DNA from: Novosphingobium sp. 17-62-19
GTDB taxonomy: Bacteria > Pseudomonadota > Alphaproteobacteria > Sphingomonadales > Sphingomonadaceae
Length of the DNA stretch: 50,647 nucleotides
Direction: 5' to 3'
NCBI RefSeq assembly: GCF_002256775.1
Contig: NZ_NCII01000009.1
Coordinates: 1-50,647, forward strand
Shown here: positions 1 to 10,423 of the stretch, one piece after another
Layout of the letters: every line of letters starts with the position of its first letter
How positions within the stretch are numbered: position 1 is the first letter of the stretch
Position numbers and translations under genes: made by a program
Notes under the pieces: generated by a model
What the model saw: the letters and a program-made list of their open reading frames with translations, nothing else
Database searches by the model: none
Told to the model about the DNA's origin: nothing

Positions 1-330
1 TTGCGCGATCAGGAAATCATCGAGCGGACCGAGAACCGGGCCGAACGAAAAGGCGTCTGTGACCAGCCATTCGTGGGCGCCCGCCTTGCAGGCATAGCGC
101 ACGGGCTGGCGCGGGCCGTCGAGCTTGCCTTCGAACAACCCGCGCCCGTCCACGCGGGTGAGTTTGCCGAGCTTCTTGCCGGAGAGCGACCATGCGGTGG
201 CTTCTTCTGCGCCGGGCAGGACGGCGCGGGTGAATGCGCCATCCGGGCCTTCGTGGATGCCAAGGACCGAGAATGGATCGGCGTGCGTCCCGTTCAGCAG
301 GGCTTCGATGGCGCTCGCCGGTGGCTTCAT
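1..330 (-). CDS. glgB: 1,4-alpha-glucan branching enzyme, N-terminal part (cut by window edge)
   Basis: Makes alpha-1,6 branches in glycogen in the cytoplasm. Only the first 110 codons are present; the gene runs off the left edge of the window. Reading the minus strand from the ATG at 330 gives the GlgB N-terminal domain, with the motif DPFSVLGIHEG near residue 18 and FSFGPVLGPLDDFL near the end of the visible part, both typical of the family. The start lies 8 bases after the glgP stop, with a G-rich ribosome-binding stretch around 343-350 inside the glgP end, so the two genes are probably translated as a coupled operon. The open frame has no internal stop. The identity is firm; nothing can be said about the catalytic domain. 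Confidence 0.9.
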   Translation of the reverse strand, partial: MKPPASAIEALLNGTHADPFSVLGIHEGPDGAFTRAVLPGAEEATAWSLSGKKLGKLTRVDGRGLFEGKLDGPRQPVRYACKAGAHEWLVTDAFSFGPVLGPLDDFLIAQ

Positions 331-338
331 TTCGGCTT

Positions 339-2750
<2,412 letters not shown>

Positions 2751-3091
2751 GGTACGCAGTTCACCCTGATTGGCCCGGCGCAAAAGCGGGTGCGACCCGC
2801 TTTGCGTCGATGCGCGTTGCACCGGCCCTTCACGCCAGCACGCCCATTGTTATTGCGGCCTTGCGCATAAGCGACCGGCCCTGGGCTGTGCAGCAAACCA
2901 TCATACTCCCCGGCATTGGGTATGACAGGCTGCGCGGTGTGGGCAAGCCGCAATCTGCCGGGCAAGCATGTGCCCTGCAAATCAGGTTCCGTTACGGATT
3001 GAATGCCCCAACCAGCGATCCTCACCCCCCGTTTGTAGGCGCAGGTGGGAGCGATGTGTGCAAGAATACGTCTGCGTTTAGGGCCAAATTT
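2751..3091. other. Intergenic region upstream of glgP
   Basis: About 340 bases between the 3' end of the cytochrome b561 gene and the glgP start, both on the minus strand. Read on the minus strand it carries a small hairpin (GGGCA and TGCCC arms around 2957-2972). Open frames here on either strand lack family resemblance and were not called. It probably contains the glgPB promoter, but no clear -35/-10 pair is visible. Confidence 0.4.
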
Positions 3092-3634
3092 TCAAAACAT
3101 TCGGCGCAAGATATTGTCTTTGATGATGAAATGGTGGTGCAGCGCAGCTACAATATGCAGCACGACCAGCCCGGCCATCAGGAAGCCGAGCACTTCGTGG
3201 CCTTCATGCGATACCTCAGCGAGTGCCGATCCTTTGGCCACGGCCAGCTTTGGCCATTCGAAAAGGCCCCATATGCTGATCGGATATTTGCTGTTGGCCG
3301 ATGACATGATCCAGCCCGTGACGGGAAGCACCAGCATCAGCACATAAAGCGTGGCGTGAGTCCCCTTTGCCGTCAGCCGTTGCAGGCGCCCCATGGTGGT
3401 GGGCCATTCCGGCGTGGTCCATGTAAATCGCCAGCCTATGCGCGCCAGCGAGAGCACAAGAATGACCATACCGGTGCCCTTGTGCAGGGGATAGGGATTC
3501 CAGAAATTCTCGATTGCTTCGCCGCCGATGCCAGAAACAAGGTTGAACACCACCAATGCCGCGATGGTAGCGTGGAGTGCACGAGCGACGGCATTGTAAC
3601 GCACGATGGCTTGTGTGTTTGCTATTGTGGCCAT
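3092..3634 (-). CDS. Cytochrome b561-family membrane protein
   Basis: Small membrane di-heme b-type cytochrome of the bacterial b561 family, expected to move electrons between quinol and periplasmic partners. 180 aa, normal length. Four hydrophobic segments are visible, with the usual histidines: RALHATIAA in the first, YPLHKGTGM before the second, KGTHATLYVLM in the third, and GLVVLHIVAALHHH in the fourth. The start was taken at the ATG at 3634 because a run of seven or more G precedes it; an upstream in-frame ATG at 3730 would add 32 residues not seen in the family. It stands alone, 300 bases from the divergent small gene at 3932. The physiological partner is unknown. Confidence 0.85.
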   Translation of the reverse strand: MATIANTQAIVRYNAVARALHATIAALVVFNLVSGIGGEAIENFWNPYPLHKGTGMVILVLSLARIGWRFTWTTPEWPTTMGRLQRLTAKGTHATLYVLMLVLPVTGWIMSSANSKYPISIWGLFEWPKLAVAKGSALAEVSHEGHEVLGFLMAGLVVLHIVAALHHHFIIKDNILRRMF

Positions 3635-3931
3635 TGCCGCCCCCCCAAATGCCAGCCCGTGACGCCGGGTGCGTAGGTCCAACGCTCCGAGCCACGGCGC
3701 AAAGATTGCATTGGTGAGGCGGGAAGCCAAGGCTGGATTGCGCGAAAAGGCAGGAGAATATGCCGTTTTTTGACTGGCTCACACAAATCGGACGTTTGTC
3801 CAGTAATGCCATGCGGCAAATGACGTATGGGCGATATTGCGGTGCAAAAAATATGGTGTCGCCAGAAACCAACGAGATCGTCCGAGAATCAACGTGGTCG
3901 AAAGGGCGGTCCTGCATCACCGTGAGGGAAT

Positions 3932-4135
3932 ATGACTACTCAGCGTCTCATTCAGGTAGAGCCCGCCGTGGTCCACAAAATGGCCTCGATGCTCAATAGC
4001 CAGAAGCCCGAAGTGATCCAGAACCACTTTGGCATCGGGCTGAACACGTGGGTCAAGCTGCGCGAGGGCAAGGCTATCCGTCATTCGGTGGCGGTGCGCC
4101 TGCTGCAGCGGTTGCAGCGTGATCAGGTGATTTGA
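3932..4135 (+). CDS. Small HTH-like protein of unknown function
   Basis: 67 aa, no signal peptide or membrane segment. The start is well supported by GTGAGGGA a few bases upstream. The C-terminal half (HFGIGLNTWVKLREGKAIRHS, followed by AVRLLQRLQR) resembles a short Cro/XRE-like helix-turn-helix in its spacing of hydrophobic residues, with TWVKLREGK as a possible recognition helix. It lies upstream of the hybrid kinase gene on the same strand, separated by 148 bases holding a terminator-like hairpin, so it is probably a separate transcript. A DNA-binding role is inferred from pattern only. Confidence 0.6.
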   Translation: MTTQRLIQVEPAVVHKMASMLNSQKPEVIQNHFGIGLNTWVKLREGKAIRHSVAVRLLQRLQRDQVI

Positions 4136-4172
4136 CCGGTTACGCTGCAACCGACAAGAGAGTTGTAAGAGT

Positions 4173-4195
4173 CCCCCGGCAATGCCCTCCGGGGG
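4173..4195 (+). terminator. Terminator-like hairpin after the small HTH-like gene
   Basis: CCCCCGG and CCGGGGG arms (7 bp perfect) around a 9-base loop, followed by a weakly T-rich stretch (TTGAGTTTGTGT). It lies 37 bases after the stop of the small gene and 88 bases before the kinase start, so it probably separates the two transcripts. Confidence 0.5.
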
Positions 4196-4283
4196 TTGAG
4201 TTTGTGTCAGTTGCAGTGCACAATCACCCTGCTCCGCCGAAACTATTGGACAGACAACCGGTGCGGGCGCGGGGTCGATTGCA

Positions 4284-5837
4284 ATGCACACGTTCCGTGA
4301 CGGCGGAAGCGGACAACTGAAATCCTTTGTGCGCGCTGTTTCAGAACGTGTGCGGGGGCGCATAGTGGCGCTTGTTGCCGGTGATATGCCGACCGATAAA
4401 ATCGCGACTGGCGGCGCGGAAATGGCGCAGATGGCAAGCGATCTGCAAGCTGCCGAAGCCGCCAACGCCGCCAAGAGCCGGTTCCTTGCCAATGTCAGCC
4501 ACGAAATCCGCTCGCCGCTCAATGCGATCTACGGCTACGCGCAACTGGTGGAGCGTGGTGCGGACGTAGATCCGCAACATGCCGCGCGCGTGATCCGGCG
4601 CAGTGCCGAACATCTGACCAACCTTGTAGAAGGCCTGCTCGATCTCGCCTCGGTGGAGCAGGGCGTGGTGCGGGTGGACAGCGGCGTGGTGCGGGCGGGC
4701 GCGCTGGTGCAGCAGGTGGCGGAAATGTTCACCCCGCTGGCGGCGCAAAAGGGCCTGACGTTCCGTTGTGAACTGCCTGAGCGACTGCCCGAATTTGTGC
4801 GGATGGATGAGCGGCGCGTGCGGCAGGCGCTGATCAATCTGGTATCGAACGCCGTGAAGTTTACCGAAGCGGGCGAAGTGACGCTGACCTTTCGGTGGTT
4901 CAGCGAAATGGCCACGTTTGAAGTGCGTGATACCGGCCCCGGTATCGCCGAGGATCGCCGGATGGCGATTTTTGCACCCTATGTGCGGGCCGGGCTGGCA
5001 GAGCCGCAGGAGGGAGCCGGTATACAGGAGGGAGCAGGGCTGGGTCTTGCCATCACCAGCGCAATCGTGCGGATGTTGGGCGGGGATCTGCAACTGGAGA
5101 GTGAGCCGGGCAAGGGCAGCACATTCCGCATCGTGATCATGGCACCGCAAGTCTCGGGCTTTGTCGATCGTACGGTGGAGCGGGTGCGGCCAACAGGTTA
5201 TGCCGGGGCGCGACGCTCCATTCTGCTGGTGGACGATGATCGCGATCATCTGGCCGTTCTGCGCACAACCCTTGCCGAGGTGGGCTTTGACGTCGCCCTT
5301 GCAAGCGACGGGCCCACCGCGTTGGCACTGGCTGGAGATGCGGCGGCGTCGGGGCGGTTTGACGCTGCGGTGCTGGACGTCAGTATGCCGGGGATGACCG
5401 GGTGGGAGGTTGCCGCGCATTTGCGCGCAACCCATGGACCCGCACTGAAGATACTTATGCTCTCGGCCAATGCCGATGAACGGCACGGGCTGGCGGGGCA
5501 GGCAGCAGACCACGACGCGTTTCTGCTCAAGCCGGTGGAACTGGGCGGATTGCTTGATGCGGTGGGCCGTCACCTTGGGTTGGAATGGGTATATCCACCG
5601 CAACCGGATGCAGTTGGAACCCCGACGCCGGGGCCAGTCGCCATATCTGACGCGGCGCGCGAACATGCTGAGCGATTGAAATCACTTGTAAGGATCGGCC
5701 ACGTGCGCGCATTGGAAGGTGAGATTCGTGCGCTGGAGCAGGCCGATCCTGCCGCCGCGCCGCTTGTAGCCAAATTGTATGCCTGCCTTGATCGGTTTGA
5801 TCTGGCCGCGATGGGGAAGACGCTTGAGGAATTTTGA
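4284..5837 (+). CDS. Soluble hybrid histidine kinase (HisKA-HATPase-REC)
   Basis: 517 aa. No membrane segment or signal peptide, and no recognisable sensor domain in the first 50 residues. Domains in order: short coiled-coil region (about 45-65), HisKA with the phospho-accepting His73 in VSHEIRSPLN, HATPase with the N-box INLVSNAVKF and DTGPGI and GLGLAI boxes, a REC domain (about 310-430) with Asp365 in VLDVSMPG, and a C-terminal helical tail. The start at ATG 4284 has GGGG six to ten bases upstream; an in-frame ATG at 4386 is the alternative. The stop is 2 bases before the response regulator start, so the pair is co-translated. The kinase core closely resembles that of the membrane kinase at 32857. 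The signal it responds to is unknown; without a sensor domain it may act together with another kinase. Confidence 0.9.
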   Translation: MHTFRDGGSGQLKSFVRAVSERVRGRIVALVAGDMPTDKIATGGAEMAQMASDLQAAEAANAAKSRFLANVSHEIRSPLNAIYGYAQLVERGADVDPQHAARVIRRSAEHLTNLVEGLLDLASVEQGVVRVDSGVVRAGALVQQVAEMFTPLAAQKGLTFRCELPERLPEFVRMDERRVRQALINLVSNAVKFTEAGEVTLTFRWFSEMATFEVRDTGPGIAEDRRMAIFAPYVRAGLAEPQEGAGIQEGAGLGLAITSAIVRMLGGDLQLESEPGKGSTFRIVIMAPQVSGFVDRTVERVRPTGYAGARRSILLVDDDRDHLAVLRTTLAEVGFDVALASDGPTALALAGDAAASGRFDAAVLDVSMPGMTGWEVAAHLRATHGPALKILMLSANADERHGLAGQAADHDAFLLKPVELGGLLDAVGRHLGLEWVYPPQPDAVGTPTPGPVAISDAAREHAERLKSLVRIGHVRALEGEIRALEQADPAAAPLVAKLYACLDRFDLAAMGKTLEEF

Positions 5838-5839
5838 CG

Positions 5840-6754
5840 ATGAGTGACGCCCGGCGCGATACGGTCCTCGTCGTCGATGACGAGCCGGATTCGCTGCGCT
5901 TCCTCACCGATACGCTTGAGGGCGCGGGGATCTCCGTGCTGGTGGCGATCTCTGGCGATGCCGCGCTTGATCTGCTGCAGCATATCACGCCCGACTTGAT
6001 CCTGATGGATGCGGTGATGCCTGGCATCGATGGGTTCGAGACGACATCGCGCATCAAGGCCCGCGGTGCGCTCGCGCATGTGCCGGTGGTGTTCATGACC
6101 GGGCTGACCGAGAGCGAACACGTTATCGAAGGGTTCGAGGTGGGCGGGGTGGATTACCTGCGCAAGCCGGTGAATGTCCATGAATTGCTGGCGCGGGTGC
6201 GTGTCCACATCGGCCATGCGCGCGCGATGCAGGCAGGGGCTGCGGGGCTGGACGCCACGGGACGCCTGATGATGGCCACGGATACGCAAGGGAAACTGCT
6301 GTGGTGTACGCCAATGGCTGAACAGGCCATCATGCGCATCTGTCCAGACTGGAACCGCGAGCGTGGGGTGATGCCAGATGCCATGCGCACGCCTGTTTCG
6401 CGGTTGCTGGGCCGCAACGAAATAGGCGCTTCGGCGCGGATCGAGGAGCAGGGAGAGAACGCGCTCGAACTGGTGATTATCGCGCATTACCGTGACAATG
6501 AAGTGCTGATCCGCCTGAACGAGCTAAATCCTCGCGCAGATGTCAGCCGCTTGCAACAGCGTCTTTCGCTCACCGATCGTGAGGCTGAGGTGCTGTTGTG
6601 GATCAGCTACGGCAAATCCAACGGGATGATTTCCGAAGTCTTGGCGATCAGCCCGCGCACTGTGCAGAAGCACCTTGAACGCATCTACGAGAAACTGGGT
6701 GTAGAAACACGCGCCGCAGCGGCGGCCGTGGCGATCAAGGTTCTTGGCAATTGA
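5840..6754 (+). CDS. Response regulator, REC plus LuxR-type DNA-binding domain
   Basis: 304 aa transcription factor, presumed partner of the kinase just upstream. REC domain at residues 7-125 with acidic pair DD(13-14) and phospho-acceptor Asp57 (LILMDAVMPG), and the conserved FMTGL and RKP. A middle region of about 100 residues has no clear match. The C-terminal LuxR/GerE HTH (about 240-304) starts at LTDREAEVLLWISYGKS and contains ISPRTVQKHLERIYEKLGV. The start was put at ATG 5840 with a GAGGA ribosome-binding site; a TTG at 5834 in the same frame overlaps the kinase stop. It is clearly paralogous to the regulator at 36209 over its whole length. Target genes are unknown. Confidence 0.92.
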   Translation: MSDARRDTVLVVDDEPDSLRFLTDTLEGAGISVLVAISGDAALDLLQHITPDLILMDAVMPGIDGFETTSRIKARGALAHVPVVFMTGLTESEHVIEGFEVGGVDYLRKPVNVHELLARVRVHIGHARAMQAGAAGLDATGRLMMATDTQGKLLWCTPMAEQAIMRICPDWNRERGVMPDAMRTPVSRLLGRNEIGASARIEEQGENALELVIIAHYRDNEVLIRLNELNPRADVSRLQQRLSLTDREAEVLLWISYGKSNGMISEVLAISPRTVQKHLERIYEKLGVETRAAAAAVAIKVLGN

Positions 6755-6758
6755 ACTG

Positions 6759-6802
6759 ACAACGCCGGAGCGGCGGGGGAAACCGCCCCGTTCCGGCGTT
6801 GT
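6759..6802. terminator. Strong bidirectional terminator hairpin
   Basis: Long inverted repeat with outer arms ACAACGCCGGA and TTCCGGCGTTGT and an inner GCGG/CCGC stem, between the convergent response regulator (ends 6754) and the UrcA gene (ends 6812 on minus). Suited to stop transcription from both sides, although no long T run follows. Confidence 0.7.
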
Positions 6803-6811
6803 GCAGCAAAC

Positions 6812-7129
6812 TTAACGACGGCGCGCCATGGTGCTGCGGCGGGCGTTCTGGGCCAGCTCCTGCACCAGCGGTTCCGCATTGGCGACGGCGGCGCGGCGGC
6901 ACTGGTAATCCGGCAACGGCGTCACGATCATCCGGTCTGCGGGATCGCAGGCTTCGGCAGCAGCGTCGGCGATGCGGTTGCGCAGTTTGCGCATGTCGTC
7001 GGCGCGGCTGAGGTCAAGGCCATCAGCTGAAACCGAGATGTTGACGGTCTGTGGTGCATTGGTGGCCGATGCGATCTGCGGCGCAGACAGCAAGGCGAGC
7101 GCCGCGGTGGCGGCGAGCAACTTGTTCAT
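6812..7129 (-). CDS. UrcA-family exported protein
   Basis: 105 aa with a clear signal peptide (MNKLLAATAALALLSAP, cleavage near ASA-TNA). The mature part follows the UrcA pattern common in sphingomonads: VSADGLDLSRADDMRKLRNRI, then AAAEACDPAD with the first cysteine and DYQCRRAAVANA with the second, presumably a disulfide. The function of the family is not known. The start was placed at ATG 7129 because AGGAGA lies 6 bases upstream of it; the ATG at 7135 abuts the ribosome-binding site too closely. Single gene, ended by the shared hairpin at 6759-6802. Confidence 0.8.
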   Translation of the reverse strand: MNKLLAATAALALLSAPQIASATNAPQTVNISVSADGLDLSRADDMRKLRNRIADAAAEACDPADRMIVTPLPDYQCRRAAVANAEPLVQELAQNARRSTMARRR

Positions 7130-7600
7130 GGACATTCTCCTGCGAAAGTCATTTTTGTTTCGGTACCGGTTTTCCGGCTGCCGATTTTATGGTTGTGAGG
7201 ATTGGCGGGTGTTCCCGATCTTTCCTAATCCACCCCCAAAATAGGCGCTGCGGAACAGCTTCACAAGCCACTTTATGCAATAAAGGCAAGTAATTCAGAG
7301 AGTTCTACTTGTGCCCTGCAACAAGATAATACAGGTCTGACCATGTGCATCATACGATCCGGAAGGTTCGTATTACTGCGAGTTTTGACACATGTCCAAA
7401 AATTGCCGGAAGTCAGCGAGTTAACAGTGAGGCGGTTTGCGGCGTCCACCGGCTGCGGTGCTTCAAAAGCGGATGCTGCATTGCAACATTTTGGGTGGGG
7501 TATCTGGCAATCCCGCTGCGTTCAGTCATAACGTGGCGCTTGGCCACTGTCAGTTGTTGCGCCAATCTATGCCGAAAGAGCGAAATATGAAGGCGATTGC
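7130..7600. other. Intergenic region, no gene called
   Basis: About 470 bases between the UrcA gene (minus) and the quinone oxidoreductase (plus), so it should hold two divergent promoters. Composition is more AT-rich than the genes around it. Short open frames starting at 7343 and 7345 have no ribosome-binding site or family resemblance. No strong hairpin or repeated motif was recognised. Confidence 0.4.
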
Positions 7601-8593
7601 ATGACGATGATGACCGCGCTGCAAGTGCAGGCCCTCGGTGACAATCTGGGTGGTGTGGCGCTGGTGGAGCAGGTGATCCCGGTGCCGGTTCGTGGCCAAG
7701 TGCTCGTGCGGATCGAAGCTGCGGCGTTGGGCTTTCCCGACCTGTTGATGACGCGCGGCCAGTATCAGGCCAAGCCGCCCTTGCCGTTCGTGCCCGGCAT
7801 GGAAGGGGCTGGGTTCGTGGTCGCCGCGCCGGGGTGCAGTCGCGTGCGCGAAGGGGACCGGGTGATCGTGGGCGGCCTGACTGGCATCGTGGCGCAATAT
7901 GGCGTGTTTCCCGAGGCTTCTGTCCTGCCGCTGCCTGAAAGTTTGGACATGGCCGAAGGAGCCTCGTTGCGGGCGGCCTATCTTACCGCTTGGGTGGCGT
8001 TGGTGTGCCGGGGGCAGGCCAGGCCGGGCGACTGGTTGCTTGTTCACGGCGCGGCAGGGGGCGTCGGCCTTGCTGCCGTTGATCTTGGGGTGACGCTTGG
8101 CCTTAACGTGATCGCCGTGGCCTCCACCGCCGCGAAGCGTGGCGCGATCAGCGGACTCTACGAAACGGCTCAAGTCATCGATGGGAGTGCTGGCTTTCGC
8201 GAGCAGGTTCTGGCGCTTACCGGCGGTTGCGGAGCGGATCTCGTATTTGATCCTGTGGGGGGCGATGTGTTCGACGAATCGACACGCTGCATTGCCTTCG
8301 ACGGGCGTTTGCTGGTGGTTGGCTTTGCTGCTGGCAGGATTCCGCAAATCGGCGCGAATATTCCTTTGATCAAGGGCTTTTCCGTGGTTGGCGTTCGGGC
8401 CGGCGAATACGGTCGTCGCTTCCCTGATCGCGGGGCTGAGAACATCGCGAATGTGCTGCGTCTGGCCAAGGAAGGGCAGATCCGCCCGCATGTTCATGCG
8501 CGTTATCCGATGGCCGATTGGGCGCAAGCCTATCGCGCGATGGAGCAACGTGATGTGATCGGGCGCAGTGTGATCCTTCCGCACGAAGGTTGA
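7601..8593 (+). CDS. NADPH:quinone oxidoreductase, zinc-free MDR family
   Basis: 330 aa medium-chain dehydrogenase/reductase of the quinone oxidoreductase type; reduces quinones or enones with NADPH in the cytoplasm. The GroES-like N-terminal half carries the family GFPDLLMTRGQYQ and PFVPGMEGAG. The nucleotide-binding Rossmann motif HGAAGGVGLAAV is near residue 150. The cysteine and histidine zinc ligands of alcohol dehydrogenases are absent, as expected. The start is ATG 7601 with GAAGG about 8 bases upstream; an ATG three codons in is possible. The gene is alone, with a 380-base gap to the aromatic-acid genes. The natural substrate cannot be told. Confidence 0.88.
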   Translation: MTMMTALQVQALGDNLGGVALVEQVIPVPVRGQVLVRIEAAALGFPDLLMTRGQYQAKPPLPFVPGMEGAGFVVAAPGCSRVREGDRVIVGGLTGIVAQYGVFPEASVLPLPESLDMAEGASLRAAYLTAWVALVCRGQARPGDWLLVHGAAGGVGLAAVDLGVTLGLNVIAVASTAAKRGAISGLYETAQVIDGSAGFREQVLALTGGCGADLVFDPVGGDVFDESTRCIAFDGRLLVVGFAAGRIPQIGANIPLIKGFSVVGVRAGEYGRRFPDRGAENIANVLRLAKEGQIRPHVHARYPMADWAQAYRAMEQRDVIGRSVILPHEG

Positions 8594-8627
8594 ATGGCCA
8601 GCGATCAACACCCAGCAGATTTTGGGC

Positions 8628-8757
8628 AAAAAAAGGGGCCGCACCGTTGCCGGGCGGCCCTTGAAAGTTTGGGAGAGGATGCCTGAAAGGCCATTTTGAA
8701 ATGGGCCTGAGCCATATTTTTCGCAAGTGCGAATTCTGGAGGAAAGGTTGCAGTTTT
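8628..8757 (-). ncRNA. Probable small RNA with two anti-ribosome-binding-site motifs
   Basis: Read on the minus strand, the stretch ends in a textbook Rho-independent terminator: GGGCCGC (8660-8654) and GCGGCCC (8642-8636) arms followed by seven T (8634-8628). No protein gene lies upstream of it on that strand. The 100 bases before it contain two pyrimidine-rich motifs complementary to ribosome-binding sites, CCTTTCCTCC (around 8746-8737) and CCTCTCCC (around 8679-8672). Between them are short hairpins (TTCGCA/TGCGAA; GGCC-ATTT/AAATGGCC with one bulged base). This layout is that of alphaproteobacterial trans-acting small RNAs with C/U-rich loops. The 5' end is a guess from a weak GACTAT -10 box. 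Inference from sequence only. Confidence 0.42.
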
Positions 8758-8922
8758 TGCAATAGTCTCACTCAAAATGCCGGTTTTGTCGGGTCTCAAC
8801 GGAATTTGTCAGCGTTATCAATGGCTACGGCTACCGCCTGAGCTTGTATGAAATCAGAGGTGATCAGTCGATAAATGCTGCACCTGCACATTGTGACAGG
8901 GCTACTCCGATTGAATCCACTG

Positions 8923-8951
8923 TTGCACCGGTCTGACATGATTGCTATAAA
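8923..8951 (+). promoter_or_regulatory. Sigma70-type promoter of vdh
   Basis: TTGCAC at 8923-8928 and TATAAA at 8946-8951 with exactly 17 bases between. Transcription would start near 8958, giving a leader of about 18 bases before the vdh ATG at 8976. This is the best sigma70-like site seen in the window. Confidence 0.65.
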
Positions 8952-8975
8952 GTATAACAGATTGGGAGAGCATTC

Positions 8976-10376
8976 ATGGACTTCGAACGCATCAATCCGC
9001 TGACCGGTGCCGTCGCTTCGACCGCGAAAGCGATGCAGGCATCAGATATTCCTGCAATTACTGCCAAAGCTGCAAGCGCTTACCCTGTATGGGCAGCTAT
9101 GGGGCCAAACGCCCGGCGTGCCGTGCTGATGAAGGCCGCTACCGCACTCGAATCGCGCGCAGACGCCTTCGTGGATGCCATGATGGGCGAAATCGGCGCG
9201 ACCAAGGGCTGGGCGCTGTTCAACCTCGGCCTTGCTGCCAGCATGGTGCGTGAAGCGGCTGCACTGACCACCCAGATTTCGGGCGAAGTGATCCCTTCTG
9301 ACAAGCCCGGCTGTGTTGCCATGGCGCTGCGTGAACCGGTGGGCGTGATGCTGGGCATTGCGCCGTGGAATGCGCCGATCATCCTTGGCGTGCGCGCCAT
9401 CGCCGTGCCGCTCGCGTGTGGTAATGCAGTGATCCTCAAGGCGAGCGAGCAATGCCCGCGCACCCACGCGCTTATCATCGAGGCCTTTGCCGAGGCAGGG
9501 TTCCCTGAAGGCGTCGTCAACGTCGTCACCAACGCTCCGGCCGATGCGGCAGACGTTGTCGGCGCGCTGATCGACGCGCCAGAAGTGAAGCGCATCAACT
9601 TTACCGGCTCCACCGCAGTGGGCCGCATCATCGCGATGCGCGCAGCACAGCACCTCAAGCCGTGCCTGCTTGAACTGGGCGGCAAGGCTCCGCTGATCGT
9701 GCTGGATGATGCAGACCTTGATGAAGCGGTGAAGGCTGCTGCCTTTGGCGCCTTCATGAACCAGGGCCAGATCTGCATGAGCACCGAGCGGATCATCGTG
9801 GTCGAAGCCGTGGCCAATGAATTCGCGGCCAAATTCAAGGCCAAGGTTGCCAGCATGGCTGTGGGCGATCCGCGCGAGGGCACTACGCCGCTGGGCGCGG
9901 TGGTCGATGCCAAGACTGTGGCGCATTGCCAGAGCCTGATCGAAGACGCGCTGGCCAAGGGCGCTGAACTGCTTACCGGCGGCGAAACCACACAGAACGT
10001 GCTGATGCCCGCACATGTCGTCAACGGCGTGACGCAGGACATGAAACTGTTCCGCGATGAAAGCTTCGGCCCGGTGGTCGGCGTGATCAAGGCGCTTGAT
10101 GAGGCCCATGCCATCGAATTGGCCAACGACACCGAGTACGGCCTGTCTGCCGCTGTGTTCACCCGTGATACTGCGCGCGGCCTGCGCGTTGCCCGCCAGA
10201 TCAAGTCCGGCATCTGCCACGTGAACGGCCCGACCGTGCACGACGAAGCGCAGATGCCCTTCGGTGGCGTTGGTGCCTCTGGCTATGGCCGCTTTGGCGG
10301 CAAGGCCGGGATCGACAGCTTCACCGAACTGCGGTGGATCACGATGGAAACGCAGCCGGGGCATTTCCCGATCTGA
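8976..10376 (+). CDS. vdh: Aromatic aldehyde dehydrogenase, vanillin dehydrogenase type
   Basis: 466 aa NAD(P)-dependent aldehyde dehydrogenase, cytoplasmic. Catalytic residues are intact: Glu233 in LELGGKAPL and Cys267 in NQGQICMST; also GFTGST-like NFTGSTAVGR. The sequence style (short N-terminus, APWNAPIILG, HVNGPTVHDEAQMPFGGVG) is that of vanillin, benzaldehyde or salicylaldehyde dehydrogenases. It sits 47 bases upstream of a hydroxycinnamoyl-CoA hydratase-lyase, whose product is vanillin or 4-hydroxybenzaldehyde, which supports the vanillin-type call. The start has GGGAGAG upstream. The exact aldehyde is inferred from the neighbour, not seen in the sequence. Confidence 0.85.
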   Translation: MDFERINPLTGAVASTAKAMQASDIPAITAKAASAYPVWAAMGPNARRAVLMKAATALESRADAFVDAMMGEIGATKGWALFNLGLAASMVREAAALTTQISGEVIPSDKPGCVAMALREPVGVMLGIAPWNAPIILGVRAIAVPLACGNAVILKASEQCPRTHALIIEAFAEAGFPEGVVNVVTNAPADAADVVGALIDAPEVKRINFTGSTAVGRIIAMRAAQHLKPCLLELGGKAPLIVLDDADLDEAVKAAAFGAFMNQGQICMSTERIIVVEAVANEFAAKFKAKVASMAVGDPREGTTPLGAVVDAKTVAHCQSLIEDALAKGAELLTGGETTQNVLMPAHVVNGVTQDMKLFRDESFGPVVGVIKALDEAHAIELANDTEYGLSAAVFTRDTARGLRVARQIKSGICHVNGPTVHDEAQMPFGGVGASGYGRFGGKAGIDSFTELRWITMETQPGHFPI

Positions 10377-10423
10377 TCGAACAAAGCCCAAATCGAATTC
10401 AAGACTATCCCGAAGGACTTAAA

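Noticed and set aside
3760-3999. 79-codon plus-strand frame before the small HTH-like gene
   Set aside because: It overlaps the better supported gene at 3932 in another frame and has no ribosome-binding site or family match.
7343-7590. Two short overlapping frames in the gap before the quinone oxidoreductase
   Set aside because: No ribosome-binding site, no resemblance, and they overlap each other in different frames.
9042-10391. 449-codon frame opposite vdh
   Set aside because: Same reasoning; vdh has complete active-site residues and a strong promoter.
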